64,000 bases of DNA from DATKNA01 sp963755755. Its GTDB lineage: Bacteria > Actinomycetota > Actinomycetes > Actinomycetales > Kineosporiaceae. The notes beneath the pieces were generated by a model that was not told the origin of the DNA, made no database searches, and saw only the letters and a program-made list of their open reading frames with translations. The position numbers were made by a program, and so were the translations under genes. This document shows, in pieces, positions 27,410 to 36,865 of this stretch. The DNA lies in NCBI GenBank assembly GCA_963755755.1, contig CAVWLJ010000012.1, positions 62,001 to 126,000 on the forward strand, read 5' to 3'. Within the stretch, counting starts at the first letter, position 1. Each line of letters opens with the position of its first letter.

Positions 27410-28132
27410 CCGGCCCTCGCGCGCGGCTGCCAGCCGCCGGCGCAGGTAGCCGTCGAAGGCCGGCTCCGGGACCTGTTCGCGGGCGGCGCCCACCCAGCCG
27501 TGCAGCCACGCCACCAGCAGCGCCGTGTCGTCGGGGCCGAGCAGCCACGGGCTGGGCCGGACGTCGACGGCGGCGCCGCGGGCCACGAAGGCGCGGACGC
27601 CGGCGCCGACGCCGTCCGGCCCGAGCAGCCGGCGCCCGGCGACCGGACGGCGCTGGTGCGCGTCGAAGGCCGCGGCGACGACGTCGTCCAGCGGGTCCGG
27701 AGGGTCGAGCCGGACGCCGCCGAGCACGGTCAGCGCCAGCAGCGCGGGCACCCGCCGCTGCGCGCAGGCCGCCGCCACCGCGTCCACCTCGTCCGCCGTG
27801 AGCACGTCGAGCAGCGCCGACGCCGTGACGACGTCCGCACCGGCGAGATCGGCCGGCGTGAGCGCGGCGAGGTCCGTCACCCGCGGCTCGACCGCCGCGC
27901 CGGCCCTGGCCAGGAGCGCGGGATCCCGGTCGTGCAGGACCCAGCGCGGCCGCCCCGGCAGGTACGGCGCGAGCCAGCGGACCATCGACCCGGTTCCGCT
28001 GCCGAGGTCGTGGACGACGGGCGACGCGGGCACCGAGCCGGCCAGCTCGACCGCGAGCGCGGCGGACCGTGCGCGCGCGTCCGCCGGCTCCCGCAGCGCC
28101 AGCCAGTCGGGATCGAACGCCTCCGCGCTCAC
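27355..28132 (-). CDS. Class I SAM-dependent methyltransferase, 3' end uncertain
   Basis: About 258 residues with a Rossmann-type methyltransferase core: VVHDLGSGTGSMVRWLAPYL (SAM motif I) near residue 40, WVLHDRDPALLARA (motif II) and ADVVTASALLDVLTADEVD. The end is VEVQHADLLVRWP. In the frame as given, translation runs on to 26636 inside the reductase gene, which is implausible. A TAG one frame away at 27355-27357 suggests one extra base near 27358, so I end it there. GTG 28132 overlaps the glycosyltransferase stop (GTGA). The substrate is unknown; it is the last gene of a four-gene minus-strand operon. Confidence 0.75.
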
Positions 28133-29209
28133 GCGGCTCGCTCCGCGGCGTCCAACGCACCCGCCACCAGCTCGACGGTCCGGTCCCAGCCTGCGAGGCG
28201 GGCACGACGGGCGACCGCCGCCCGGCGCAGCTCGGCGCGCAGCATCGGCGACGTCAGCCACGACCGCAGCGCGGACGCGAGGGCCGCCGGGTCGCCGGGC
28301 GGCACGAGCAGGCCCGGGCGCGCGCCGTCCGGAGCCCGGCCGAGCGCCTCGGGGATCCCGTCGACGTCACTGGCCACCACCGGTACGCCGCGGGCCAGCG
28401 CCTCGGTCACGACCATGCCGTAGGGCTCGGCCCGCGACGGCAGCACGAACAGGTCGGCGTCGGCGCGGACGGCGTCCAGCGCCGCCCCCGTGACCGGACC
28501 GGCGAACCGCACCCGCTCCCCGAGCCCGGCCCGGGCGGCGGCGGCGCGCACCTCCTCGGCGAACCGCGGGGCGCTCTCCAGCGGGCCCGCGACCACACAG
28601 CGTCCAGGCGAGGTCGCCCAGCCGGGCGAGCGCCTCGACCAGCACGTCCTGGCCCTTGCGAGGCGTCACCGAGGCGAGGCAGACGAGCCGCCCACCGGTG
28701 CTGGAGGCGCACGCGAGCGGCGCGGGTTCGACGCCGGGCGGGGCCGTCACGAGCCGGCGCGGAGCAAGGGAACGCGCCAGCCGCGCGGCCGTCGAACGGC
28801 TCGTCGCGACGACCGCAGTCACCGCGCCCAGCGCCCGCCGCTCTCCCGCGGCGAGCGCCCGTGCCACCTCGGGCGTCAGCCCCGTCTCGTCCGCGAGCGG
28901 GAGGTGCACGATCACGACGAGGCGCAGCCGGCGCGCGTGCCCCGCCACCACGTCCGGAGCCGCGCACGCGACGAGCCCGTCCAGCAGCACCACCCGCCCG
29001 GCCGGCACGCCCGCGAGCACCGACGCCAGCCGGAGCCGGTCGGCGGGAGCCGGTCGCGGCCAAGCCCCGGGAGCGACGACCACCCGCACCGGGACGCCGA
29101 CCCGCGGCAGCCCGAGCACGAGGCGCCGGTCGTAGACGTCGCCGCCGCTCGGTGCGGCCGGGTCGTCGACCGGTCGCGGCAGCACGGCCAGCACCGGGCG
29201 CCGGGTCAC
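28129..29209 (-). CDS. Glycosyltransferase family 4-like protein, frame-disrupted
   Basis: About 359 residues of GT-B fold. The N-terminal half has SGGDVYDRRLVLGLPRVGVPV and HLPLADETGLTPEVARALAAGER. The C-terminal half starts at GRLVCLASVTPRKGQDVLVEAL and ends with the donor-binding region ADLFVLPSRAEPYGMVVTEA and GVPVVASDVDGIPE. The EX7E-type motif (the Glu in AEPYGMVVTEALARG) indicates a retaining GT4 enzyme using a nucleotide sugar. The frame breaks at about 28594, between LAWTLC and VAGPLESAPRF, at an extra G. GTG 29209 overlaps the stop of the 6-PTPS-like gene. The acceptor may be the product of this cluster. Confidence 0.85.
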
Positions 29210-29604
29210 AGCGTCCGCTCGTAGCTCGCCCAGGCCACGTGGGACTCGTGCAGCGTCACCGCGACGGCGCTGATCGCCCGAGCCGCGTCGCCGAGCGCAC
29301 CGGACTCGATCCGCGCGGCCAGGTCGTCCGCGACGAGCTGGGCGAGGACCTCGGTCGTGGTCGCCCGGCCGGCGAGGCCGGGTTCGTCGTCGAGGTCCCG
29401 GTACCGGAACCGGTCGAGCACCTCGCTCAGCGCGGTCGCCGCGCGCCCGAGGTCGACGACGATCCCGTCGGCGTCCAGGGCCGGACGCCGGAAGGTGGCG
29501 TCGACCACATAGGTCGCGCCGTGCTTGCGCTGGGCGGGTCCGAAGACCTCGCCCGGCAGGCTGTGGGCGATCATCATGTGATCGCGGACGGTGACGGCGA
29601 ACAC
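29206..29604 (-). CDS. 6-pyruvoyltetrahydropterin synthase / QueD-like protein
   Basis: A 132-residue T-fold protein of the 6-PTPS/QueD family, which normally acts on dihydroneopterin triphosphate. Visible features are MIAHSLPGEVFGPAQRKHGA (first His and the strand carrying the other zinc ligands), GIVVDLGRAATALSEVLDRF, the Glu region TTTEVLAQLVADDL and VTLHESHVAWASYE near the C-terminus. The usual Cys/His catalytic arrangement is altered, so it may be a specialised member. GTG 29604 directly follows the dehydrogenase TGA, and its own stop overlaps the glycosyltransferase start, indicating tight coupling. Confidence 0.82.
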   Translation of the reverse strand: MFAVTVRDHMMIAHSLPGEVFGPAQRKHGATYVVDATFRRPALDADGIVVDLGRAATALSEVLDRFRYRDLDDEPGLAGRATTTEVLAQLVADDLAARIESGALGDAARAISAVAVTLHESHVAWASYERTL

Positions 29605-30599
29605 TCAGGGCTCCTCGACGGGGGTGTCGTAGCGGATCCGGTGGCAGATGGCGGGCAGCTCCCCGCTCACCAGCCGGCGCAGCACGTCCGGCAGCTCCTC
29701 GAATGCCGACTCGCCGCGTGACGAGGGCGTCGAGCGCCGGGTCGGCGAGCAGGTCGAGCGCCAGCGCGAGCCGGTCGCGCGTGGTCCGGCGGGCGCGGCG
29801 CGCGGGCGCGACCAGCCCGACCTGGCTGCTGCGCAGGTCGAGCCGGCGCGCGTGGAAGGCCTCGCCGAGCGGCACCTCCACGGCGCGGTCGCCGTACCAG
29901 CTGAGCTCCAGCACGGTCGCCTCGAGGGCGGCGAGCCGGAGCGCGGTGCGCAGCCCGGCGGCCGACGCGCTCGCGTGCACGACGAGGTCGCGCTCGCCGG
30001 CCGCGGCGTCCGGCGCGGCGAACCGGACGCCGAGACGGGCCGCGGTCGGCACCCCGGGACGGGTCGACGTCGACCAGCTCGACCTCCGCGCCGGGCAGCC
30101 GGGCCGCCAGGTAGGCCACGCAGCAGCCCACCATGCCCCCGCCGATCACGGTGATCCGGTCGCCGACGAGCGGCGCGGCGTCCCAGAGCGCGTTCACCGC
30201 GGTCTCCATCGCGCCGGCGAGCACGGCACGCTCCGCCGGGACGCCGGCCGGCACCGGCACGACCGCGGACGCCGGGACGACGTACCGGGTCTGGTGCGGG
30301 AAGAGGCAGAAGACGGTCCGGCCGGCCAGCTCGGCCGGCCCCTGTTCGACGACGCCGACGTTGAGGTAGCCGTACTCGACGGGTGCGGGGAAGTCGCCCT
30401 GCTGGAACGGCGCACGCATGGCCGCCGCCTGGCTGGGCGGCACGTCGCCGCGGAAGACCAGCGTCTCCGTGCCACGGCTGACGCCGCTGACGAGGGTGCG
30501 GACCAGGACGTCGCCGTCCGCGCGCTCGGGCAGCTCCACCTCGCGGATCTCACCGCAGCCGGGGGTGCGGAGCCAGAAGGCTCGGGCAGTCGCCGTCAT
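29605..30599 (-). CDS. Zinc-type alcohol dehydrogenase-like protein, frame-disrupted
   Basis: About 330 residues of the medium-chain dehydrogenase family. The N-terminal GroES-like part has LVSGVSRGTETLVFRGDVP; the Rossmann part has DRITVIGGGMVGCCVAYLAA followed by VELVDVDPSR. The classical catalytic-zinc Cys-His pair is absent from the N-terminal part, as in a subgroup of MDR proteins. Two frame shifts are needed: at about 30052-30055 (a GGGG run between DVDPSR and VPTAARLGVRF) and at about 29710-29716 (before SAFEELPDVLRRL). The TGA abuts the GTG of the 6-PTPS-like gene, so it heads the four-gene operon. It is divergent from the CDP-alcohol phosphatidyltransferase gene. Confidence 0.82.
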
Positions 30600-30640
30600 C
30601 GGGACCGAACCGCTCGCCGCGACGCCACGTGGGTCAGGGT

Positions 30641-31225
30641 ATGCACGCCGCAGATCACCTCGCGCCCCGGGCGCCGCGCCTCGGCCCGGCCGACAAGGTC
30701 ACCCTCGTCCGGGCCGTGCTGACGGCCGGGGTCGCCGGGCTCGCCGCCGTCGCGGTCCGAACCGGCCGAGCCCGTCCCCGCGGCGGCGCTGCTCGCGGCG
30801 GTCGCGCTGCCGCTCGACGCCGTGGACGGCTGGGTCGCCCGGCGCACGGGCACCGCGTCGGCCGCGCGGCGCGCGCTTCGACATGGAGACGGACGCCGCG
30901 CTGGTCCTCGCCCTCGCCGTGCTGCTCGGCCGGCTCCCTCGGCGCGTGGGTGCTGGTCGCCGGCCTGCTGCGCTACGCCTTCGGGCTGGCCGGTCTCGCC
31001 CTGCCCTGGCTGTCGGCGCCGCTGCCGCCGCGACGCTCCCGCAAGGTCGTCGCCGCGGTTCAAGGCGTCGTCCTCACCGTCGCCGTCGCGGACCTCCTGC
31101 CGCGCGCCGTGGTCGTTCCGGCCGTGGTGGTCGCGCTCGTCGCCCTCGTCTGGTCCTTCGGGCGGGACGTCGCCTGGCTCGCCGCCGTCCGCCCGGCCGC
31201 GTCGACGGTCGACCGAAGGCCGTGA
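30641..31225 (+). CDS. CDP-alcohol phosphatidyltransferase-family membrane protein, frame-disrupted
   Basis: About 194 residues with several spans and a CDP-alcohol phosphotransferase signature spread over three frames: LPLDAVDGWVARRTG, then GARFDMETDAALVL, i.e. the DGxxAR-x8-GxxxDxxxD pattern that binds CDP-linked donors. Such enzymes transfer phospho-alcohol groups to polyols or lipids in the membrane. Three extra bases break the frame, at about 30763-30768, 30864-30871 and 30928-30932, each in GGCCG or GCGCGGC context. ATG 30641 has a short AGGG before it. Its substrate may be related to the sugar or pterin-like product of the adjacent operon. Confidence 0.8.
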   Translation: MHAADHLAPRAPRLGPADKVTLVRAVLTAGVAGLAAVAVRTGRARPRGGAARGGRAAARRRGRLGRPAHGHRVGRAARASTWRRTPRWSSPSPCCSAGSLGAWVLVAGLLRYAFGLAGLALPWLSAPLPPRRSRKVVAAVQGVVLTVAVADLLPRAVVVPAVVVALVALVWSFGRDVAWLAAVRPAASTVDRRP

Positions 31226-32837
31226 GGAACCGGTCGCGGAAGGCGTCCATCCGCCACACCGGCGCGTCCGGTGCGGGCCGCAGGCCGTCGTCCCAGCCCC
31301 AGCTCGGCCACCCGGGCCAGCACCGACGGGTCCCTGGCGACGATCGTCACCGGGACGTCCCGGCTCGCGCCCTGACCGCTCACGATCGAAGCCGGCTGGT
31401 GGTCTCCCAGAACCACGATCACGAGGTCGTCGCTGCGGTAGCGCTCGACGAACGACACGAGCTGGTCCATCGAGTAGACGATCGACTGCGCGTACGCGGC
31501 GCGCACCCGCTCCGCCGTCCGGCCACACCTGCGCCCGGTTGCTGACCCTCGGCGGGCATGGGGTCGAAGACCGAACCGTCGCCCACCGCGTTCCAGGGCA
31601 CCGACGCGGGCAGCGGCGCCCACGGCGCATGGCTGGAGACCAGAGGGATCTCGGCCAGCACCGGCCGGTGGCCGGGCCCGAACTCGGCCCGGCCCAGGGA
31701 GGAGAGGGCGTACTCGTCCGGCATGGGCGCCCAGCCGAAGCTCGGGCCGCGGTAGCCCATCGCGCGCGAGTCGACGATCGAGTCGTAGTCGTAGAACCGG
31801 CCCTCGGGCCAGGCCCCGGTGACGCCGGGCTCCCACCCCACCGTCCGCCAGCCCGCCCGGTGGAAGGCGCCGGTCAGGGTGAAGCGGTCGCTGCCCACCA
31901 CCGAGCGGTAGCGCTGCTGGTTGTCGACCCAGAGGCCGGAGAGCAGCGTGGCGTGCGCGAACCAGCTGCCGCCGCCGAAGGTCGGCGACGTCAGCCAGCC
32001 GCTGCGCGCCGAGAAGCCGGCGGCCGTGAGCCGGCGGCTGTCCGCGTCGAGCGCGGGGACGATCCGGGGGGCCAGATCCGGGCTCTCGAGAGCGCTGCGC
32101 CCGTAGCTCTCGACGAACGCGACGACGACGTCCTTGCCGTGCAGACCGGCCAGGAGCTGATCGGACGGGACGCCGGCGAAGGCGTCGACGCGGGTCTGCG
32201 CCGCGAACACGGCCCGGTCGCGCAACCCGGCGTCGACCTGACCCACCCGGCCCGCGGCGTCCGCCACCACGCTCCGTGCCGCGACCGGTGACCCGAGGGC
32301 GGCGGCGGCGAGCCAGACCGCCCCGAGCGCTGCGGTGATGCGGATGGACGCGCCGCGGTGCCGCTCGACCACACCCGCGAGCCGCACCGCGGCCAGGGCG
32401 GAGAGGGCGACGACACCGCCGAGGAGGACGACGGCGAGGACCACGGCGCCGATCGCGCCCGGCAGGCCCGCCTGGGTGCGCACGAAGTCGACCGCGTCCC
32501 CGAGGAACGGCGCGTCGAAGACCGGATCGAACGCCCGGGCGAGCACGACGGCGAAACCGGCGTCCGCGATCCGCCCGATCGCGAGCAGCCCGGCGAGCCC
32601 GGCGCCGATCCCCACGACGAGGCGGGCGGCCCGGCGCGGCAGCGCGAGCACGACGGCCACGCCGGCCAGGGCCTCGACCGGGATGCGCAGGAACGCCGCC
32701 GGCGTCATCGCGTAGAACCGGTTCGGCAGGAGCAGGACGACGATCACGAGCAGGGCGGCGAGCGCGTCGACGACGCGACGCAGACGGTGGGGCCTCTCCA
32801 CGTCGTCCTTCACGTCGATCACGCCGTCATCGTTCAC
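31205..32837 (-). CDS. LtaS/sulfatase-like membrane phosphotransferase, frame-disrupted
   Basis: About 540 residues: four N-terminal membrane spans (about 25-180), then an extracytoplasmic alkaline-phosphatase-fold domain. The domain opens KDVVVAFVESYGRSALESP, with FGGGSWFAHATLLSGLW, FTLTGAFHRAGWRTVGWEPG, IVVLGDHQPASIVSG and a late Asp/His pair as in LtaS-type phosphoglycerol transferases. Three frame shifts interrupt it, at about 31527-31531, 31516-31521 and 31296-31300, each one extra base. The natural stop is not seen: the final frame runs into the convergent CDP-alcohol gene (next stop 31074), so the end given is approximate. A role in transferring a phospho-alcohol outside the membrane is likely. 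Confidence 0.82.
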
Positions 32838-32866
32838 CCCCGCCGCCGCCCACTACCCTGCGGGGC

Positions 32867-34448
32867 ATGCGCGGGCTGCTGGTCGCCGGGACGAGCTCGG
32901 ACGCCGGGAAGAGCGTCGTCACGGCGGGGATCTGCCGGTGGCTGGCCCGGCAGGGCGTCCGGGTCGCGCCCTTCAAGGCGCAGAACATGTCGCTGAACTC
33001 CGCGGTCGTCCCCGACGGGACGGGTGGATGGGCGGAGATCGGGCGGGCGCAGGCCATGCAGGCGGCGGCGGCCGGCGTCGAGGCCGAGGCGGCGATGAAC
33101 CCCGTCCTGCTCAAGCCGGGCGGCGACGCCACGAGCCAGGTGGTGCTCCGCGGCCGGCCGATCGGCGAGGCCGGCGCGCTGGACTACCAGGACCTCAAGC
33201 CCCGGCTCCTGGCGGCGGTGCTGGAGTCCCTGCACGACCTCGCCGATCGGCACGACGTCGTGGTCTGCGAGGGCGCCGGGAGCCCGGCGGAGATCAACCT
33301 GCGCGCCGGGGACATCGTCAACCTGGGGCTGGCCCGCGCGGCGGGCCTGCCCGTGGTCGTCGTCGGCGACATCGACCGCGGCGGCGTGTTCGCCGCGATG
33401 TTCGGCACGCTCGCCCTGCTGGACGCCGACGACCAGGCGCACGTCGCCGGCTGGATCGTGAACAAGTTCCGCGGCGACGTCCGGCTGCTCCGGCCCGGCC
33501 TCGACATGCTCGAGTCGCTGACCGGCCGGCCCGTGCTCGGCGTCCTGCCCTGGCTGTCGGGCCTGTGGCTGGACGCCGAGGACTCGCTCGACCTCGCCGG
33601 GCTCGCGCTCGACGGCGCGCGGCCGGGCGCCGGCGGCGACGCCCTCACCGTGGCGGTCGCGGCGTTCCCGCGGCTGTCGAACGTGACCGACCTCGACGCG
33701 CTCGCCGCCGAGCCGGGTGTCGACGTCCGTCTGGTGAGCCGCCCCGCCGAGCTCGAGGCCGCCGATCTCGCCGTCCTGCCCGGCACGCGCTCGACCGTCA
33801 CCGACCTCGCGTGGCTGCGCGGGCGGGGGCTCGACGCCGCGGTGCGGCGCCGCGCGGCGGCCGGGCGCCCGGTGCTCGGGATCTGCGGCGGCTACCAGAT
33901 GCTCGCCGAGGAGATCGTCGACGACGTCGAGAGCCGCGCCGGCGTGGTCGCGGGCCTCGGGCTGCTGCCGGCCCGGGTCCGGTTCGCGGCCACGAAGACG
34001 CTCGGGCGGCCGCACGGCGAGGCGCTGGGGGAGCCGGTCGCGGGGTACGAGATCCACCACGGGATCGTGGACGCCGAGGGCGGCGCCCCCTTCCTCGACG
34101 GCTGCGCCGTCGGCGCCGTGCGCGGCACCTCCTGGCACGGCATCTTCGAGAACGACGGCTTCCGGCGCGCCTTCCTCCGGCAGGTGGCGGCCGAGGCCGG
34201 GCGCCGCTTCGCGCCGTCGGACGCCGTGAGCTTCGCCGCCGTCCGCGAGGCGCGACTCGAGGTGCTCGGCGATCTCGTCGCCGAGCACCTCGACGGTGCC
34301 GCGCTGCTCCGCCTCCTGGACGGCGGTCCGCCGCGCGGGCCTGCCGTTCGTCCCGCCCGGGGCTCCAGCGGCAGTCACCCAGCGACGGAACCCGCCGGAG
34401 GAAGCGCGGCGCGCATCGCCGCGACCGGAGCCGGGCGGCCGGTCATGA
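32867..34448 (+). CDS. cobQ: Cobyric acid synthase, frame-disrupted near its 3' end
   Basis: About 526 residues, an ATP- and glutamine-dependent amidase that amidates adenosylcobyrinic a,c-diamide in B12 synthesis. It begins LLVAGTSSDAGKSVVTAGIC (P-loop), then FKAQNMSLNSAVVPDG, CEGAGSPAEINL and VGDIDRGGVFAAMFGT. The glutaminase triad appears as the Cys in VLGICGGYQMLAEEI and the His in GTSWHGIFENDGFRRAF. The last part reads normally (GLPFVPPGAP) only if one extra base at about 34336-34340 is removed, giving the stop at 34446-34448. It is convergent with aroE and overlaps it slightly. No other cob genes are near. Confidence 0.88.
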
Positions 34449-35196
34449 GCCGCACCTGCTCCACCGCCTGGTGGAGCAGCACGGCGAGCCCGCCGACGAC
34501 CGTGCACCCGGCCGCCGCCGCGGAGGCCGCGAGCGGCGTCGGCCAGCCGGCGTAGACGGCGTCCAGGACGACCGGGCGCCCCCGCCACAGCTGCCGCGCC
34601 AGCGGATCGGCCGCGCCGGCGGGCAGCGTCGAGACGACGACGTCGGCGGCGGGGAGCGGCCCGTCGAGCAGCCCGCCGCGGACCTCCGGGCGGACGCCGA
34701 GCCGCTCCGCCGCCGCCTCCAGGTCGGAGGCGCGCGCCGGGTCCCGGACCAGCACCAGGGGCCGGTGGACGCCGAGGTCGCGCAGCGCCGCCAGGGCGGC
34801 TCGGGCGGTGCCGCCGGCGCCCAGGACGACGGCGCTCCCGGCCCGGTCCATCCCGGCCTCGCCGAGCGCGCCCACGATGCCGGCGACGTCGGTGTTGTGG
34901 GCGCGCCGCGTGCCGTCGAGCAGCAGGGTGTTCGCCGCGCCCACCGCGCGCGCCAGCGGCGTCACCTCGTCCGCGACGTCGAGCGCGACGCGCTTGAGCG
35001 GCATGGTCAGCGAGAGGCCGACCCAGTCCGGGCCGAGTCCGGCCACCAGACCGGCGAGCGCGTCCTCGCGGCACTCGATCCGGTCGTAGCTCCACCCGGT
35101 CAGCCCGAGCGCGGCGTATGCCGCCGTGTGCAGCACCGGGGAGAGGGAGTGTGCGATCGGAGAGCCCAGCACCGCCGCCCGTCGCCCCTGCGTCAC
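34375..35196 (-). CDS. aroE: Shikimate dehydrogenase
   Basis: A 273-residue shikimate dehydrogenase, reducing 3-dehydroshikimate in aromatic amino-acid synthesis. Conserved features are VLGSPIAHSLSPVLHTAAYA at the N-terminus, LTMPLKRVAL carrying the catalytic Lys, RRAHNTDVAGIVGAL, and the NADP-binding LGAGGTARAALAALRDLGV. The C-terminal GLAVLLHQAVEQVRLMTGR is typical. The GTG 35196 start immediately precedes TQGRRAAVLGSP. It could be one of several AroE paralogues, since actinobacteria often encode more than one and the canonical copy usually lies near aroC. Confidence 0.88.
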   Translation of the reverse strand: MTQGRRAAVLGSPIAHSLSPVLHTAAYAALGLTGWSYDRIECREDALAGLVAGLGPDWVGLSLTMPLKRVALDVADEVTPLARAVGAANTLLLDGTRRAHNTDVAGIVGALGEAGMDRAGSAVVLGAGGTARAALAALRDLGVHRPLVLVRDPARASDLEAAAERLGVRPEVRGGLLDGPLPAADVVVSTLPAGAADPLARQLWRGRPVVLDAVYAGWPTPLAASAAAAGCTVVGGLAVLLHQAVEQVRLMTGRPAPVAAMRAALPPAGSVAG

Positions 35197-35248
35197 GACC
35201 GCCGATCGTAGAGGTCCCGCCGGGAGGGGACGTCGGTGCCGCGAGGAC

Positions 35249-35262
35249 GGGACCTTCGGACC
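35249..35262. promoter_or_regulatory. Possible DosR/DevR-like box
   Basis: GGGACCTTCGGACC resembles the actinobacterial DosR-type inverted repeat (GGGACCTTNGGCCC) with one mismatch. It lies about 80 bases upstream of the small membrane protein, ahead of a TAGATT -10-like sequence at about 35287. This is a weak, pattern-based call. Confidence 0.3.
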
Positions 35263-35326
35263 TGCGCTGCGGCCCGCGGTGCTTCCTAGATTCGAGGTAG
35301 CCACAGGGACTCGGAGAGGACACACC

Positions 35327-35608
35327 ATGAACCGCAGCACCGTCGACAGGCTGGTCTCGGTCACCGGCGCGATCATCGGGGTGGTGCTGCTCGCGGCGTC
35401 CGCCCTGCTGTTCTACGCGCACAGCTACGCGCACAACCAGGTCGCCGACCAGCTCAAGCAGCAGCAGATCGTGTTCCCCACGGCGGACAGCAAGAGCTTC
35501 CTGGCGCTGCCGCCCGCCGACGAGAACGCGATGCGGCCCCACGCCGGGCAGATGACGGCGACCGGCGATGGAGCGGATCCCCGCGGCGACCCGCGCCTGA
35601 CCAGCTGA
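35327..35608 (+). CDS. Small single-span membrane protein
   Basis: A 93-residue protein with one strong hydrophobic segment near the N-terminus (about 9-31, SVTGAIIGVVLLAASALLFY) and an extracytoplasmic tail starting AHSYAHNQVADQLKQQQIVF. The N-terminal topology and spacing resemble small actinobacterial membrane proteins of unknown role that are sometimes mislabelled LigA, but those are usually longer. It could therefore be shortened by a frame error near its end. ATG 35327 follows a GAGAGGA site. Confidence 0.65.
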   Translation: MNRSTVDRLVSVTGAIIGVVLLAASALLFYAHSYAHNQVADQLKQQQIVFPTADSKSFLALPPADENAMRPHAGQMTATGDGADPRGDPRLTS

Positions 35609-35661
35609 TCGCCTGACCACGATCCCCGGGGCAACGTCGTGGACGGTGTAGGAAAGGGCCC

Positions 35662-36442
35662 GTGACCCACGACCACGAGATCGAATGCTGGCTCACGGAC
35701 ATGGACGGCGTCCTCGTCCACGAGGGTCTGGCGCTGCCCGGCGCGGCCGACCTCCTCGCCCGGCTGCGCGACCGCGGCCGGCGCTTCCTCGTGCTCACCA
35801 ACAACTCGATCTTCACGGCTCGGGACCTGCGGGCGCGGCTGGCGGCGTCCGGTCTCGACGTCCCGGAGCAGGCGATCTGGACGTCGGCGCTGGCCACGGC
35901 GCAGTTCCTGGACGACCAGCTCCCGGGGGGTTCGGCCTACGCGATCGGCGAGGCGGGCCTGACGACCGCGCTGCACGAGATCGGGTACGTGCTCACGGAC
36001 ACGAACCCGGACTACGTCGTCCTCGGCGAGACCCGGACCTACTCGTTCGAGGCGATCACGAAGGCGATCCGGCTGGTGGACGCCGGTGCCCGCTTCATCG
36101 CGACCAACCCCGACCCGACCGGCCCTTCGGCGGAGGGCCCGCTGCCCGCCTGCGGGGCGGTCGGCGGCGCTCATCACGAAGGCGACCGGAGCCGAGCCCT
36201 ACATCATCGGCAAGCCGAACCCGATGATGTTCCGCTCGGCCATGAACCGGATCGACGCGCACTCGGAGAGCACGGCGATGATCGGGGACCGGATGGACAC
36301 CGACGTCGTCGCCGGCATGGAGGCCGGGCTGCGGACCTACCTCGTGCTCACCGGCTCGACCCGCTCCGAGGACGTCGAGCGTTTTCCGTACCGACCGTCC
36401 GCCGTCGTGACGTCGGTCGCCGACCTGGTCGACCTCGTGTAG
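35662..36442 (+). CDS. HAD superfamily IIA phosphatase (NagD/phosphoglycolate phosphatase-like), frame-disrupted
   Basis: About 259 residues. The HAD nucleophile motif is WLTDMDGVLVHEGLALPGA (Asp-x-Asp). VLTNNSIFTARDLRARL gives motif II, and PYIIGKPNPMMFRSAMNRI and MIGDRMDTDVVAGMEAGL give motifs III and IV with the IIA cap between. Such enzymes dephosphorylate small phospho-sugars or nucleotides. The frame breaks at about 36162-36168, where an extra G in TCGGCGGCG separates PACGAV from AALITKATGAEP. GTG 35662. It stands alone on the plus strand. Confidence 0.87.
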
Positions 36443-36479
36443 CGCGGGGACTCGTCCGGAAGGAATTGCCCCGATGGGT

Positions 36480-36515
36480 CCGTCTTGGCTGGCTTTGCGT
36501 GACGGAGCGATTACG
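36480..36515 (+). promoter_or_regulatory. Promoter-like element, copy A
   Basis: CCGTCTTGG followed by GGCTTTGCG and, after a 14-15 base gap, GATTAC. The block resembles elements upstream of the two STAS-HATPase genes and lies about 40 bases ahead of the small membrane protein gene. The role is inferred from recurrence only. Confidence 0.4.
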
Positions 36516-36550
36516 GTGAAGCAGCGGGCGAGTTCTGGGGGGTTGGTCGA

Positions 36551-36793
36551 GTGCGAACGGTCGTTCTCGTCGTGTGTGTCGTTCTGGTCGTCAAGTTCTT
36601 CGTGGTCGCCTTCTGGATGCAGGACCAGATGTACCAGCGGGCCGCGCGGCTGAACCTGGTGGCCGGTCTGCTCTGCGTCGCCGGGGCCGGCGCGACCCTC
36701 GCCGGGTTGGACTCGGTGGGGCTCGCCGTGGCGGTCCTCGCGGTGGTGATGGGCATCTCCAGCTTCCGTTTGGTCCGGGTCGGGAGGGGTTGA
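36551..36793 (+). CDS. Small two-span membrane protein
   Basis: An 80-residue protein with two hydrophobic segments (about 3-22, VVLVVCVVLVVKFFVVAFWM, and 40-72, rich in Ala, Val and Leu) and a short basic end RLVRVGRG. No family was recognised. GTG 36551 follows a GGGGGG stretch that could serve as a ribosome site. It lies between the HAD phosphatase and the first STAS-HATPase gene, with promoter-like elements on both sides. Confidence 0.55.
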   Translation: MRTVVLVVCVVLVVKFFVVAFWMQDQMYQRAARLNLVAGLLCVAGAGATLAGLDSVGLAVAVLAVVMGISSFRLVRVGRG

Positions 36794-36799
36794 CCTACC

Positions 36800-36835
36800 C
36801 CGTCTTGGTCGTTTTGCCGTGAAGTGCGAGGATGG
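36800..36835 (+). promoter_or_regulatory. Promoter-like element, copy B
   Basis: CCGTCTTGGTCGTTTTGCCG, then 15 bases after GTTT the hexamer GGATGG. It matches copy C in the block GACCTRCCCCRTCT-GGTCGTTT and in spacing, and lies 31 bases ahead of the first STAS-HATPase gene. A sigma-B-type promoter is possible (GNNT-N14-16-GGGTAY), although the -10 is weak. Confidence 0.45.
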
Positions 36836-36865
36836 AGCACCACCAGAGGCCGGGACGGGGTGCCG

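Noticed and set aside
32838..32866. Cobalamin riboswitch ahead of cobQ
   Set aside because: Only 29 bases separate the two divergent genes, too short for a riboswitch.
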